Source of the DNA: Sulfurospirillum sp. UBA6790
GTDB lineage: Bacteria > Campylobacterota > Campylobacteria > Campylobacterales > Sulfurospirillaceae
Length of the DNA: 13,806 nucleotides
Assembly (NCBI GenBank): GCA_002452855.1
Contig: DKFS01000037.1
Span: 1-13,806 of the forward strand
Direction: 5' to 3'
In this document: in pieces, positions 1 through 7,162 of the stretch
Position numbering within the stretch: the first letter of the stretch is position 1
Layout: each line of letters begins with the position of its first letter
Program-made: the position numbers and the translations under genes
The notes under the pieces: model-generated
What the model saw: only the letters and a program-made list of their open reading frames with translations
Told to the model about the DNA's origin: nothing
Database searches by the model: none

Positions 1-270
1 ATGCAAGGGTTTGAAGCTTTGATGCTTTTTGGACTTGCTGTTCTTTCTTTCTTGATGGTAAGTAATATTCGTTATCCAAGTTTTAAAAAAATTGATTTTA
101 AGAAAGCCAATTTAATTAAGATACTTGTTTATATGGTTATCTCTTTCTCATTACTCTATCTTTATCCGATAGAAGTAGGGACATTTTTAATTACACTCTA
201 TTTGATGTACGGATTGGTACGTGGCATTTATAATTTTGTCGTTGCTAAATATCATAAAAATTTAGTATAA
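1..270 (+). CDS. pssA: C-terminal part of a CDP-diacylglycerol--serine O-phosphatidyltransferase (5' end outside window)
   Basis: The first 270 bases encode the last 89 residues of a very hydrophobic protein. I see three likely membrane helices (about residues 3-21, 38-56 and 59-79) separated by a lysine-rich loop (FKKIDFKKANLIK). The phrase MVSNIRYPSFKK is what I associate with the C-terminal half of Campylobacterota PssA, which makes phosphatidylserine, the precursor of phosphatidylethanolamine, at the inner membrane. The catalytic CDP-alcohol phosphotransferase motif (DGxxAR...) is not here and should lie upstream, so the ATG at base 1 is an internal methionine rather than the start. The gene ends with TAA at 268-270, which overlaps a good -10 box for the downstream leu leader. 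The call rests on a remembered family pattern and could be another small CDP-alcohol transferase. Confidence 0.68.
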   Translation: MQGFEALMLFGLAVLSFLMVSNIRYPSFKKIDFKKANLIKILVYMVISFSLLYLYPIEVGTFLITLYLMYGLVRGIYNFVVAKYHKNLV

Positions 271-271
271 T
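266..271 (+). promoter_or_regulatory. -10 box (TATAAT) of a putative leuA leader promoter
   Basis: A perfect TATAAT in the context TTTAGTATAATACC overlaps the pssA stop codon. It is preceded by an AT-rich stretch, as is typical of Campylobacterota sigma-70 promoters, which often lack a -35 box. The start of transcription would fall near 278, giving a leader of about 180 nt before leuA. Confidence 0.6.
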
Positions 272-302
272 ACCCTCACTTTGAGTCATCAAAGAAATTT
301 TT

Positions 303-392
303 GCAAAGGAGAAGCGATGAATAGCGTTGATATCGGCATTATGAAATCGATCAAAATTTTACCTAAAATAGAGATCAAAAACGCTCTCCTGC
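303..392 (+). promoter_or_regulatory. Possible long-range stem masking the leader ORF's ribosome binding site
   Basis: Bases 303-316 (GCAAAGGAGAAGCG, containing the Shine-Dalgarno of the 31-codon ORF) can pair with 382-392 (CGCTCTCCTGC). This gives 11 base pairs in three blocks (3, 5 and 3 bp) broken by an AA and an A bulge. The 3' arm overlaps the first two Leu codons of the leader cluster. A second, weaker partner for GGAGAAG lies at about 399-405. Pairing is visible by eye; no folding energy was computed, and a regulatory role is inferred. Confidence 0.35.
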
Positions 393-412
393 ACAAACTT
401 CTCTCCCTCTAA
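317..412 (+). CDS. Putative leuA leader peptide (31 aa)
   Basis: A 31-codon ORF starts at ATG 317 behind an excellent Shine-Dalgarno (AAGGAG at 306-311, spacing 5) and stops at TAA 410-412, 49 bases before leuA. Five of its last nine residues are leucine (ending ALLHKLLSL), encoded by CTC, CTG, CTT, CTC and CTC, whereas leuA itself mostly uses TTA and TTG for leucine. A short Leu-rich ORF between promoter and leucine biosynthesis gene is the classic arrangement of a leader peptide controlling expression by leucyl-tRNA supply. I see no convincing terminator hairpin between it and leuA; the stretch 413-461 is T-rich but G-poor, so ordinary transcription attenuation is not shown. It could instead be an unrelated small protein or a chance ORF. 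Confidence 0.5.
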   Translation: MNSVDIGIMKSIKILPKIEIKNALLHKLLSL

Positions 413-461
413 TCTACTCTTATTTTTATATTTTCAAAGACATACCCAAAGGATAAACACT

Positions 462-2021
462 ATGGACAATAATACTATTATCATTTTTGATACGACATTA
501 CGCGATGGGGAACAAAGCCCCGGTGCTTCGATGAATACGGAAGAAAAAATACAAATTGCCTTGCAACTCCAAAAATTAGGGGTTGATGTCATTGAAGCAG
601 GTTTCGCCGCGGCAAGTCCCGGTGATTTTGATGCCATAGCCAGAATTAGTGAAGTGGTTACCAAAAGTCGCGTTTGCTCATTAGCAAGAGCTTTAGATAA
701 AGATATTAAAGCCGCAGGGGAAGCTGTAGCAAAAGCCAATTTAAGACGTATTCATACCTTTATTGCTACGAGTCCTATTCATATGCAGTACAAACTTAAA
801 ATGAGTCCGGATCAGGTTATCAAAAAAGCAGTGGAAGCTGTGCAATATGCACGAACGTTTTGTGACGATGTTGAGTTTAGCTGTGAAGATGCAGGCAGAA
901 GCGACGTCAGTTTTATGAAAGAAGTCCTTGATGCCGTTATCAATGCGGGTGCTTCTACGCTAAATATCCCTGATACAGTGGGCTATCGTTTACCAACAGA
1001 AATGGGTTCTATCATTAAATCATTAGCGGATTTTGTTGGGAGTCGCGCGATTATCTCTGTGCATAATCATAACGATTTAGGTTTAGCAGTGGCGAACTCT
1101 TTAGCGTGTATTGAAAACGGTGCGCGTCAGGTTGAATGTACGATTAATGGTTTAGGTGAGCGTGCTGGAAATGCGGCGCTTGAAGAGATAGTAATGGCTC
1201 TTCGTACACGTAAAGATTACTTTAGCGGTTATGAGACAAACATTAATATCAAAGAGATTTACCCAACCAGCAAGTTGGTCTCTTCAATTACCGGTATTGA
1301 GCCTCAGCCTAATAAAGCCATTGTCGGTAAAAATGCATTTTCTCATGAAAGTGGCATCCATCAAGACGGCGTTTTGAAACATACGCAAACGTATGAGATT
1401 ATGAGTGCTAAAGACATTGGTTTAGATAAAAATTCTATTGTGCTTGGTAAACATTCAGGTCGCCATGCATTTAAAGACAAGTTGAATAGTTTAGGTTATG
1501 AACTTAAAGATGAAGAGATTAATGAAGCCTTTGATCGTTTTAAAATTTTAGCCGATCAGAAAAAAGAGATTTTTGATGATGATTTACGTGCGCTTGTTGC
1601 AGAAGAAATTACAAAAATTCCTCAAATCTTTGAATTGACACGCTTACAACTTTCCGATTGTGCACCAGGAGGCGTTCCAAGTGCTGCTGTGACAATCTTG
1701 CACGAGGGTAAAGAGATTACGGACGCTGCCATTGGTAATGGTACAATGGATGCTATTTTTAAAGTCATTGATCGTGTGTGTGGGGTGAGTGGAGAACTAA
1801 AAGATTATAAAGTGGACGCTGTTTCGCAAGGTAAAGATGCGATGGCACGCGTGCTTGTTAAAGTCGTTTTCGATGAGAGTAAACCTGCAATTATGGGACA
1901 CGGTCTCAGCGTGGATACCATGCTTGCAACGGCAAAAGCCTATATTGGGGCACTCAACAGTTATATGTCTATGAGAGAGCGTTTACGCAGTGTTCAAAAA
2001 ATCGAGCAAGAGGGGATTTAA
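462..2021 (+). CDS. leuA: 2-isopropylmalate synthase
   Basis: Cytoplasmic enzyme that condenses acetyl-CoA with 2-oxoisovalerate to give 2-isopropylmalate, the committed step of leucine synthesis. The 519-residue length fits bacterial LeuA. The TIM-barrel catalytic domain opens with [14 protein letters not shown] (residues 9-22), which holds the metal-binding Asp10 and catalytic Arg14. HNHND (201-205) supplies metal-binding histidines, and [13 protein letters not shown] (230-242) and HESGIHQDG (295-303) are also family signatures. The C-terminal part, from about residue 385, matches the LeuA dimer/allosteric domain that binds leucine ([24 protein letters not shown]), so feedback inhibition is expected. 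The start ATG has an AAAGG 8 bases upstream. The gene stands alone: promoter and leader in front, terminator hairpin behind, no leuBCD in view. Confidence 0.97.
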   Translation: MDNNTIIIFDTTLRDGEQSPGASMNTEEKIQIALQLQKLGVDVIEAGFAAASPGDFDAIARISEVVTKSRVCSLARALDKDIKAAGEAVAKANLRRIHTFIATSPIHMQYKLKMSPDQVIKKAVEAVQYARTFCDDVEFSCEDAGRSDVSFMKEVLDAVINAGASTLNIPDTVGYRLPTEMGSIIKSLADFVGSRAIISVHNHNDLGLAVANSLACIENGARQVECTINGLGERAGNAALEEIVMALRTRKDYFSGYETNINIKEIYPTSKLVSSITGIEPQPNKAIVGKNAFSHESGIHQDGVLKHTQTYEIMSAKDIGLDKNSIVLGKHSGRHAFKDKLNSLGYELKDEEINEAFDRFKILADQKKEIFDDDLRALVAEEITKIPQIFELTRLQLSDCAPGGVPSAAVTILHEGKEITDAAIGNGTMDAIFKVIDRVCGVSGELKDYKVDAVSQGKDAMARVLVKVVFDESKPAIMGHGLSVDTMLATAKAYIGALNSYMSMRERLRSVQKIEQEGI

Positions 2022-2027
2022 AACGCT

Positions 2028-2039
2028 TTTACATGTAAA
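2028..2039. repeat. Palindrome TTTACATGTAAA, copy 1 (intergenic)
   Basis: Perfect 12-bp palindrome between leuA and pflB. Its right part is also the left arm of the terminator hairpin at 2032-2058, and the right arm of that hairpin carries a half copy (TTTACATG, 2051-2058). Confidence 0.85.
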
Positions 2040-2058
2040 GGATTTTCTCCTTTACATG
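2032..2058. terminator. Shared hairpin terminator between convergent leuA and pflB
   Basis: CATGTAAAGGA (2032-2042) and TCCTTTACATG (2048-2058) form a perfect 11-bp stem with a 5-base loop (TTTTC). It lies 10 bases after the leuA stop and 4 bases before the pflB stop. On the plus strand it is followed by the moderately T-rich TCTTTATTT; on the minus strand by TAAAAGCGTTTT. It is therefore likely to work in both directions, better for leuA. The T-tracts are not ideal, which limits confidence. Confidence 0.68.
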
Positions 2059-2062
2059 GTCT

Positions 2063-4399
2063 TTATTTAACGAGAGCAAACGTAAAATATTGTGAGATGA
2101 ATCCTATATTTCCAATACTACGATATTGCGCATTTGCTGCTTCATAATTGCCTACTTCTTGATACAATAATCCCAAAGCGTATTTACTTTCGACATTACT
2201 TGGATCGGTCAGTTTTGAAAGTTCAAGCAAGGCAATGGCATTTTCACTGTGACCTGCGCCGATGGCGGCAACGGAAGCTAAAAAGATAGTATGCGTGTCT
2301 TTTTGTTTGAAGTCATCTATAAGCTTATTGTACAGGGTAAATGCTTCTTCAAAGTTATTGGTGTAAATTTCCATATACGCTAGTGTCTGCATAATAGAGG
2401 GAATATCGACACGCTCTTCTTCCATTTTTGCTTTGACACTGTTGCGTTTTTGATGCAATAATCCACCAATTTGGAGCAGGGTAATATACTGCTCTTTAAC
2501 AATTTTCGGTCCATAATAAAACGCATCGTAATCTAAATTGAGATGATTGAATTCCATTTGTATGGCTTTCGCATAGTTCTTAATATCTTGTTTTTGATGT
2601 TTGACATTAAAGGCAATAATATTTGCCATGATATCTTTGGGAAGCAATGCTTGGAGCTTTTGTGTATTCAGACGGTAGAGACGATCATTCCCCAATTTTT
2701 GAGCAGCAATGATATTTAAGACCAGACTAAGTGGTGTGTCATCTTTATCTTTTTCAATCCATCGTGTGAGTGAAAATTGATTGCCATCGGTAAGATGAAT
2801 TAGCGAAGCGTAAAGACTGTCTTTTTCCAAAGAGCTGTTTTTACCAATACTCTCTTTCACATCTTCACTTAACTTTGTGATATCTTTTCCAATGAGGTTA
2901 CCGCTCATCAAAGCAAAAACACCGGCTAAATAGTTGTTACTGTCTAAATGGTAACTTTTTGAAAAATGTTTATAAGCCGCTGCATAATCGCCCATTTGAG
3001 CGTAGGTTAATGCTAAATTGTAGTGGAGTATCGAGTGGTTTTTGTACTCTTCAACCATTTTAAGAAAAATTTCATTGGCTTCATAGACATGAAAGTCGAG
3101 TGCTTTTTTGATGCCTTTACTAATGGCAATATTAACTTTAGAAATTGTAGAGCTGGCTTTGAGGTATGAGAGGGCTGGTCCAATTTCATCAATAAAGATA
3201 TTCATACTGCCTTTGCGAATATAATCAATCGTCTGTTTAGCGTCAAATACTTTATACGGCGCATAATAAAAAATAAGATTGTAGGTATTTTCATTGTCAA
3301 AGAAAAGCTCTTTTTCAAATTCACTTTGCGCTTTGTCCACATCAAACAATGTAGGTCTTAAAATAGCACGTGTTTTATAGATAGGTGCTACATCGGTATT
3401 TTGAACCTTAACCACTTCGCTGATAAGTGAAGCCGTGTTGGCAAGGTTACCCAATTTATTTTCTACTAATGCCAATGCCATTTTTATTTTAGGATTTTCA
3501 CTCTCAATTTGTAGGGCTTTAGTGAGGTATGCTTTGGCTTTGGTGTAGTCGCCTAGTTTTGCTTCGAGTAGGCCTAATGTAAAATTATCGCTCTCTCTCG
3601 CAATGGGTTCTAACACCTTAAGGGCGGCATCGTTGTAATTAAGTGAAGCTAAAATTTTAGAAGAGAGATATTTTTGATCGTCTTGATAAAAATCATTGAT
3701 AGGATGCGAAACAGCGCTTAAGGCTTCAAAATAGTAATTTTTATAGTAGTGTACTAACCCGACATAATAAGAATATAATGGCGCATTGCTCTCTTCGGGA
3801 AGGTATGCGTACGCAAGATCAACATAATAATGAAAGAGCTTTTTATCTTTCATCTCTAAGGCACATACCGCAGCATTAATAGCGCTAATACAGCGATGCT
3901 CTTTATTCTGAATCGCTTTTTTAAATGCATCAAGAGCATCACTGAAGTTGCGTTCTTTAAGTTTAGCAACACCAATATTATAAAAAGAGATAGCTTCATT
4001 ATAGGTTGCGATTTTTTCATAAATTTTCAGTGCTTCATCTTTGTTGCCCTGTTCGTAAAGCAAATGCGCTTTTTTGATCATACCATCGAGTCTGGATGGA
4101 GAAAATTGTTCTTTAATAGGGGCTTCTTCAACTTTTGCAACAACAGCAGGGGGAGCTTCAGGGTGCGATTTTAATTTAATAATGACAATAATAGCAACGA
4201 TAATGGCAAGAAGAAGTATGCCACCAGCTAAGAGAAGGAGCAATAGTTTTTTCTTTTTCGTTTGTGTTGCTCCTTCATCAAAAGCAACAATCTCTAAACT
4301 GGTTCCTTCTTCACTGTTTTCCTCTTCAATAGGCGCAAATCCTTCTTCATTGGATGTTGCCCCATCGGCTTCGAGGATAACGACTTCTTCTTCAGCCAT
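2063..4399 (-). CDS. pflB: TPR-repeat membrane protein, probable flagellar motor protein PflB
   Basis: A 778-residue protein with an acidic cytoplasmic N-terminus (about residues 1-47), a KKKK stop signal, one membrane helix (about 52-75) and a long periplasmic part made of helical TPR-like repeats. Clear repeats are at about 110-165, 280-325, 455-500 and 670-760, with patterns such as YNIGVAKLKERNFSDALDAF and YNLALTYAQMGDYAAAYKHF. This architecture, size and its place directly after serS match C. jejuni Cj0390/PflB and H. pylori HP1479. PflB works with PflA in the periplasmic disk of the Campylobacterota flagellar motor, which holds a wide ring of MotAB stators; mutants have paralysed flagella. 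There is no good Shine-Dalgarno and the ATG begins one base after the serS stop, so translation is probably coupled to serS. The identification rests on synteny and architecture; a generic TPR protein is the alternative. Confidence 0.75.
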   Translation of the reverse strand: MAEEEVVILEADGATSNEEGFAPIEEENSEEGTSLEIVAFDEGATQTKKKKLLLLLLAGGILLLAIIVAIIVIIKLKSHPEAPPAVVAKVEEAPIKEQFSPSRLDGMIKKAHLLYEQGNKDEALKIYEKIATYNEAISFYNIGVAKLKERNFSDALDAFKKAIQNKEHRCISAINAAVCALEMKDKKLFHYYVDLAYAYLPEESNAPLYSYYVGLVHYYKNYYFEALSAVSHPINDFYQDDQKYLSSKILASLNYNDAALKVLEPIARESDNFTLGLLEAKLGDYTKAKAYLTKALQIESENPKIKMALALVENKLGNLANTASLISEVVKVQNTDVAPIYKTRAILRPTLFDVDKAQSEFEKELFFDNENTYNLIFYYAPYKVFDAKQTIDYIRKGSMNIFIDEIGPALSYLKASSTISKVNIAISKGIKKALDFHVYEANEIFLKMVEEYKNHSILHYNLALTYAQMGDYAAAYKHFSKSYHLDSNNYLAGVFALMSGNLIGKDITKLSEDVKESIGKNSSLEKDSLYASLIHLTDGNQFSLTRWIEKDKDDTPLSLVLNIIAAQKLGNDRLYRLNTQKLQALLPKDIMANIIAFNVKHQKQDIKNYAKAIQMEFNHLNLDYDAFYYGPKIVKEQYITLLQIGGLLHQKRNSVKAKMEEERVDIPSIMQTLAYMEIYTNNFEEAFTLYNKLIDDFKQKDTHTIFLASVAAIGAGHSENAIALLELSKLTDPSNVESKYALGLLYQEVGNYEAANAQYRSIGNIGFISQYFTFALVK

Positions 4400-4400
4400 C

Positions 4401-5645
4401 TTACATGTACTTTTTCAAAACTTCAGGAATGGCTATCGTGCCATCTTCTTGTTGATAATTTTCCATAAGAGCAATGAGGGTTCGACCTACTGCTAATGAT
4501 GAGCCATTAAGGGTATGTACCAAACGATTTTTACCATTATCTTTAAAGCGGATTTTGGCACGTCTGGCTTGGAAATCAAAAGTGTTTGAGACTGAGCTAA
4601 TTTCTCTGTATCTGTTTTGTCCTGGTAACCACACTTCAAGATCAACGGTTTTTGCCGCACTAAAGCCAAGGTCACCGCCACACAACATTAAATGACGGTG
4701 AGGGAGTCCTAGGGAAGTAAGAAGGTCAGATGCACAAGAGAGCATCTCTTCAAAAACAGCTTCACTTTGCTCAGGTGTCGTAATAGAGACAAGTTCAACT
4801 TTGTCAAATTGGTGTTGGCGAATCATGCCTCTGGTATCACGCCCTGCGCTTCCTGCCTCTTTTCTAAAACAAGCAGAATAACAGGTCATTTTAAGAGGAA
4901 GCTCTTCACAACTTAGGATTTCATCACGAAAAAGATTGGTGACAGGAACTTCAGCAGTAGGAATTAAAAAGAGGTCTTCGCCTTCTATTTTGAAGAGGTC
5001 ATCTTCGAATTTAGGCAGCTGTCCTGTGCCCATCAGTGTTTCGCGATTGACGATGTAAGGAACAGCGACTTCATGAAAACCACGTGTTCGATTAAAATCT
5101 AACATATAATTAATCAGTGCGCGCTCAAGTCGTGCCGCTTCATTTTTTAGCACACTAAAACGACTTTTTGAGAGTTTGACACCTCGTTCAAAATCAATCC
5201 AATTTTGCTTGCTATCAATATCCCAATGCTCTTTAGGCGTAAAAGAAAAGACACGGGGCTCAAGAACGCGTTTTAACTCGACATTATCATTTTCATCTTC
5301 ACCATCGGGTACTAAAGGGGAGGGCATATTTGGAATAACCGCCGCCATGGCTTCTAGCTTTTCTTCAAGGCTTCGGACACTCTCTGTTGCTTCAGCTATT
5401 TTTTCTTTGTTCAAAGAGAGTTCGGCTTTAAGCGCGCCTACATCTTTTCCCTCTTTTGCATAGACACCAAAAAGTTTACTTTTGGCATTTTGTTCTGCTT
5501 GCAAAGGCTCTAAAACTAGACGTGCACTTTTAAGCTCTAATGAAAGAACACGCAGTTCTTCTAAAAGATTCTCATCGACTTTTTTCTTACGAAGGCTTTT
5601 AGCAACGGTATCAAAATCATTTTGTATCAGTTTTATATCTAACAT
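4401..5645 (-). CDS. serS: Seryl-tRNA synthetase
   Basis: Class II aminoacyl-tRNA synthetase that loads serine onto tRNA-Ser (and tRNA-Sec if present). At 414 residues it has the normal length. Residues 28-103 are the charged heptad-like segment forming the long antiparallel coiled coil that grips the tRNA's long variable arm. The catalytic core shows TAEVP (230-234, serine binding), motif 2 as [21 protein letters not shown] (260-280, with the ATP-binding arginine) and motif 3 around 379-397 ([19 protein letters not shown]). The start ATG is preceded by AAGGGA, which overlaps the end of trpS 8 bases upstream. The gene ends TAC ATG TAA, so the stop codon itself is part of a TACATGTA palindrome. 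It is the fourth gene of the der operon. Confidence 0.98.
   Translation of the reverse strand: MLDIKLIQNDFDTVAKSLRKKKVDENLLEELRVLSLELKSARLVLEPLQAEQNAKSKLFGVYAKEGKDVGALKAELSLNKEKIAEATESVRSLEEKLEAMAAVIPNMPSPLVPDGEDENDNVELKRVLEPRVFSFTPKEHWDIDSKQNWIDFERGVKLSKSRFSVLKNEAARLERALINYMLDFNRTRGFHEVAVPYIVNRETLMGTGQLPKFEDDLFKIEGEDLFLIPTAEVPVTNLFRDEILSCEELPLKMTCYSACFRKEAGSAGRDTRGMIRQHQFDKVELVSITTPEQSEAVFEEMLSCASDLLTSLGLPHRHLMLCGGDLGFSAAKTVDLEVWLPGQNRYREISSVSNTFDFQARRAKIRFKDNGKNRLVHTLNGSSLAVGRTLIALMENYQQEDGTIAIPEVLKKYM
4402..4409. repeat. Palindrome core TACATGTA, copy 2 (serS 3' end)
   Basis: The 8-bp core, without the outer T/A pairs, lies across the last codons of serS and supplies its TAA stop. It ends (on the minus strand) two bases before the pflB start codon and occupies the place where the pflB ribosome binding site would be. 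Confidence 0.7.
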
Positions 5646-5653
5646 GCTTTCCC

Positions 5654-6619
5654 TTAACGATAAATTCCAACAAGATCACGAATAACACGCATTTTTTCAC
5701 TAGCAATTTTACGTGTTTTAGCAGCACCATCGTCTAAAATAGCAAACACTTCATCTTTATGGTCTAAATAATATGCTCTTTTTTCACGTGCTTCTGTAAA
5801 ATAGTCCCAAATCAGCGTACTGAGGTAGGCTTTAAAATGACCATAGCCTTCACCACCTTTTTTATAGCGCTCTTGCAATGCAACTACTTCGTCATTTTCC
5901 AAAAAGAGTTTAGCCAGTGCATAGATATTGCATGTCGTATAATCTTTTGGCTCTTCCATTGGAGTAGAGTCGGTCACAATACGTGAGGTAGCCTTTTTGA
6001 GCTCTTTTTCAGTACAAAAAATATCAATGGTGTTGCCATAGCTTTTACTCATTTTAGCACCATCAATTCCTGGAACGGTTGCAACATTATCATCTACTCT
6101 AAATTCAGGCAGTGTAAAAATATCGCCAAAATCATTGTTGAACTTTATCGCAATATCGCGTGTGATTTCAACGTGTTGGATTTGGTCTTTTCCTACAGGA
6201 ATGATGTTGGCATCATACAGTAAAATATCGGCTGCCATAAGCACAGGGTAAGAAAAAAGGGCATGATTAGCGGCAATACCTTTAGCGACTTTATCTTTGT
6301 ACCCATGGGCGCGCTCTAAAAGTCCCATCGGGGTGTATCCTGAAAGTACCCAGTAGAGTTCTAAAACCTCTTTGACATCCGATTGCGCCCACAAAGTTGC
6401 TTTTGTTGGGTCAATGCCAAGACTTAAAAAGTTAATAGCTGCATCGAGCGTATTGTTTTTAAGTGCTACCCCATCTTTTAAAGAGGTGAGGGCATGATAG
6501 TTGGGGATGAAAATAAATAGGTCGCTTGTTTCTTGAAGATCGACCATTTGTTTGATAGCACCAAAATAGTTTCCTATATGCAGTGCTCCTGAAGGTTGAA
6601 TTCCCGTTAGTACTCTCAT
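5654..6619 (-). CDS. trpS: Tryptophanyl-tRNA synthetase
   Basis: Class I aminoacyl-tRNA synthetase that attaches tryptophan to tRNA-Trp. It has 321 residues, the size of bacterial TrpRS. The N-terminus [20 protein letters not shown] carries the HIGH-type signature (HIGN, residues 14-17), and the KMSKS loop is intact at 189-193 ([10 protein letters not shown]). [15 protein letters not shown] (about 143-157) is the usual strand leading to the KMSKS domain. The gene starts at an ATG 9 bases after the aroK stop, with GGAT upstream as a modest ribosome binding site, and ends 8 bases before serS. These tight spacings indicate one transcript with der, aroK, serS and pflB. Nothing is unusual in the sequence; no trp leader or T-box-like structure is seen, and there is no room for one. 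Confidence 0.98.
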   Translation of the reverse strand: MRVLTGIQPSGALHIGNYFGAIKQMVDLQETSDLFIFIPNYHALTSLKDGVALKNNTLDAAINFLSLGIDPTKATLWAQSDVKEVLELYWVLSGYTPMGLLERAHGYKDKVAKGIAANHALFSYPVLMAADILLYDANIIPVGKDQIQHVEITRDIAIKFNNDFGDIFTLPEFRVDDNVATVPGIDGAKMSKSYGNTIDIFCTEKELKKATSRIVTDSTPMEEPKDYTTCNIYALAKLFLENDEVVALQERYKKGGEGYGHFKAYLSTLIWDYFTEAREKRAYYLDHKDEVFAILDDGAAKTRKIASEKMRVIRDLVGIYR

Positions 6620-6628
6620 AAATCTATC

Positions 6629-7162
6629 CTAATCCTTTTTTAACTTTAAAACCTGAATAATGTCTGTTACAATCTCTTGTACACTGCGATTTTCAACATC
6701 AATAATCATATCTGCCTTGGCTTCGTAAAGGGATGAGCGTTCCTCAAACAATGTTCGCGCTTTGTCCTCGTCGGTCAGTAGTGGTCGTTTTGCCAATTTA
6801 AGGTCAGCATTTTCATGGGCTTTTAAACGTGCTAAAATGCCATCAAATGAAGAGCGAAGATAGACAATCGTGCCAATTTTGTCGAGATTATCTACTTTAA
6901 AAAAACCACCACCGGTTGAGATGATGGCATTTTTGACATTTTTTTGGAGCCACTTTGCTGTTTTCTTTTCAAGCTTGCGAAAGTAACTTTCGCCGTTTTC
7001 TTCAAAAATTGCTTTAATCTTGCGGTTTTCCATACTCTCAATGAGGTCGTCCGTATCGAGTCCAAAACGTTTGGTTGTTTTAATGAGGGCTCTTGAAATC
7101 GTTCCTTTTCCCACACCCATAAAACCGATAAAAACAATGTTTTTATTTTTAGGATTCAGCAC
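6629..7162 (-). CDS. aroK: Shikimate kinase
   Basis: Phosphorylates shikimate to shikimate 3-phosphate in the pathway to chorismate. With a GTG start at 7160-7162 the protein has 177 residues. I chose this start because AGGAAG (7169-7174) sits 6 bases upstream and it brings the N-terminus to the usual length before the P-loop; a GTG at 7190-7192 would add 10 residues and lacks such a site. The Walker A loop is GFMGVGKGT (13-21), shikimate-binding DTD lies at 36-38, FRKLE at 61-65, TGGG at 83-86, and the lid arginine in KRPLL (125-129). The residue after the P-loop lysine is glycine, as in adenylate kinases (GKGT), instead of the usual serine or threonine. The gene overlaps the end of der by 14 bases. 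Confidence 0.92.
   Translation of the reverse strand: MLNPKNKNIVFIGFMGVGKGTISRALIKTTKRFGLDTDDLIESMENRKIKAIFEENGESYFRKLEKKTAKWLQKNVKNAIISTGGGFFKVDNLDKIGTIVYLRSSFDGILARLKAHENADLKLAKRPLLTDEDKARTLFEERSSLYEAKADMIIDVENRSVQEIVTDIIQVLKLKKD

Noticed and set aside
1..3. ATG at base 1 as a true gene start
   Set aside because: The protein lacks its catalytic N-terminal half and has no upstream context in the window; the ATG is most likely an internal Met at the window cut.
413..461. Intrinsic attenuator terminator just before leuA
   Set aside because: The stretch has T-runs but almost no G to pair with its C-rich neighbours; I could not draw a credible local stem followed by a T-tract.
4074..4496. Plus-strand ORF of 140 codons opposite pflB and serS
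   Set aside because: It lies antisense to the N-terminal region of pflB and the end of serS, with Ser- and Phe-rich low-quality sequence that mirrors their codons; it is a shadow.
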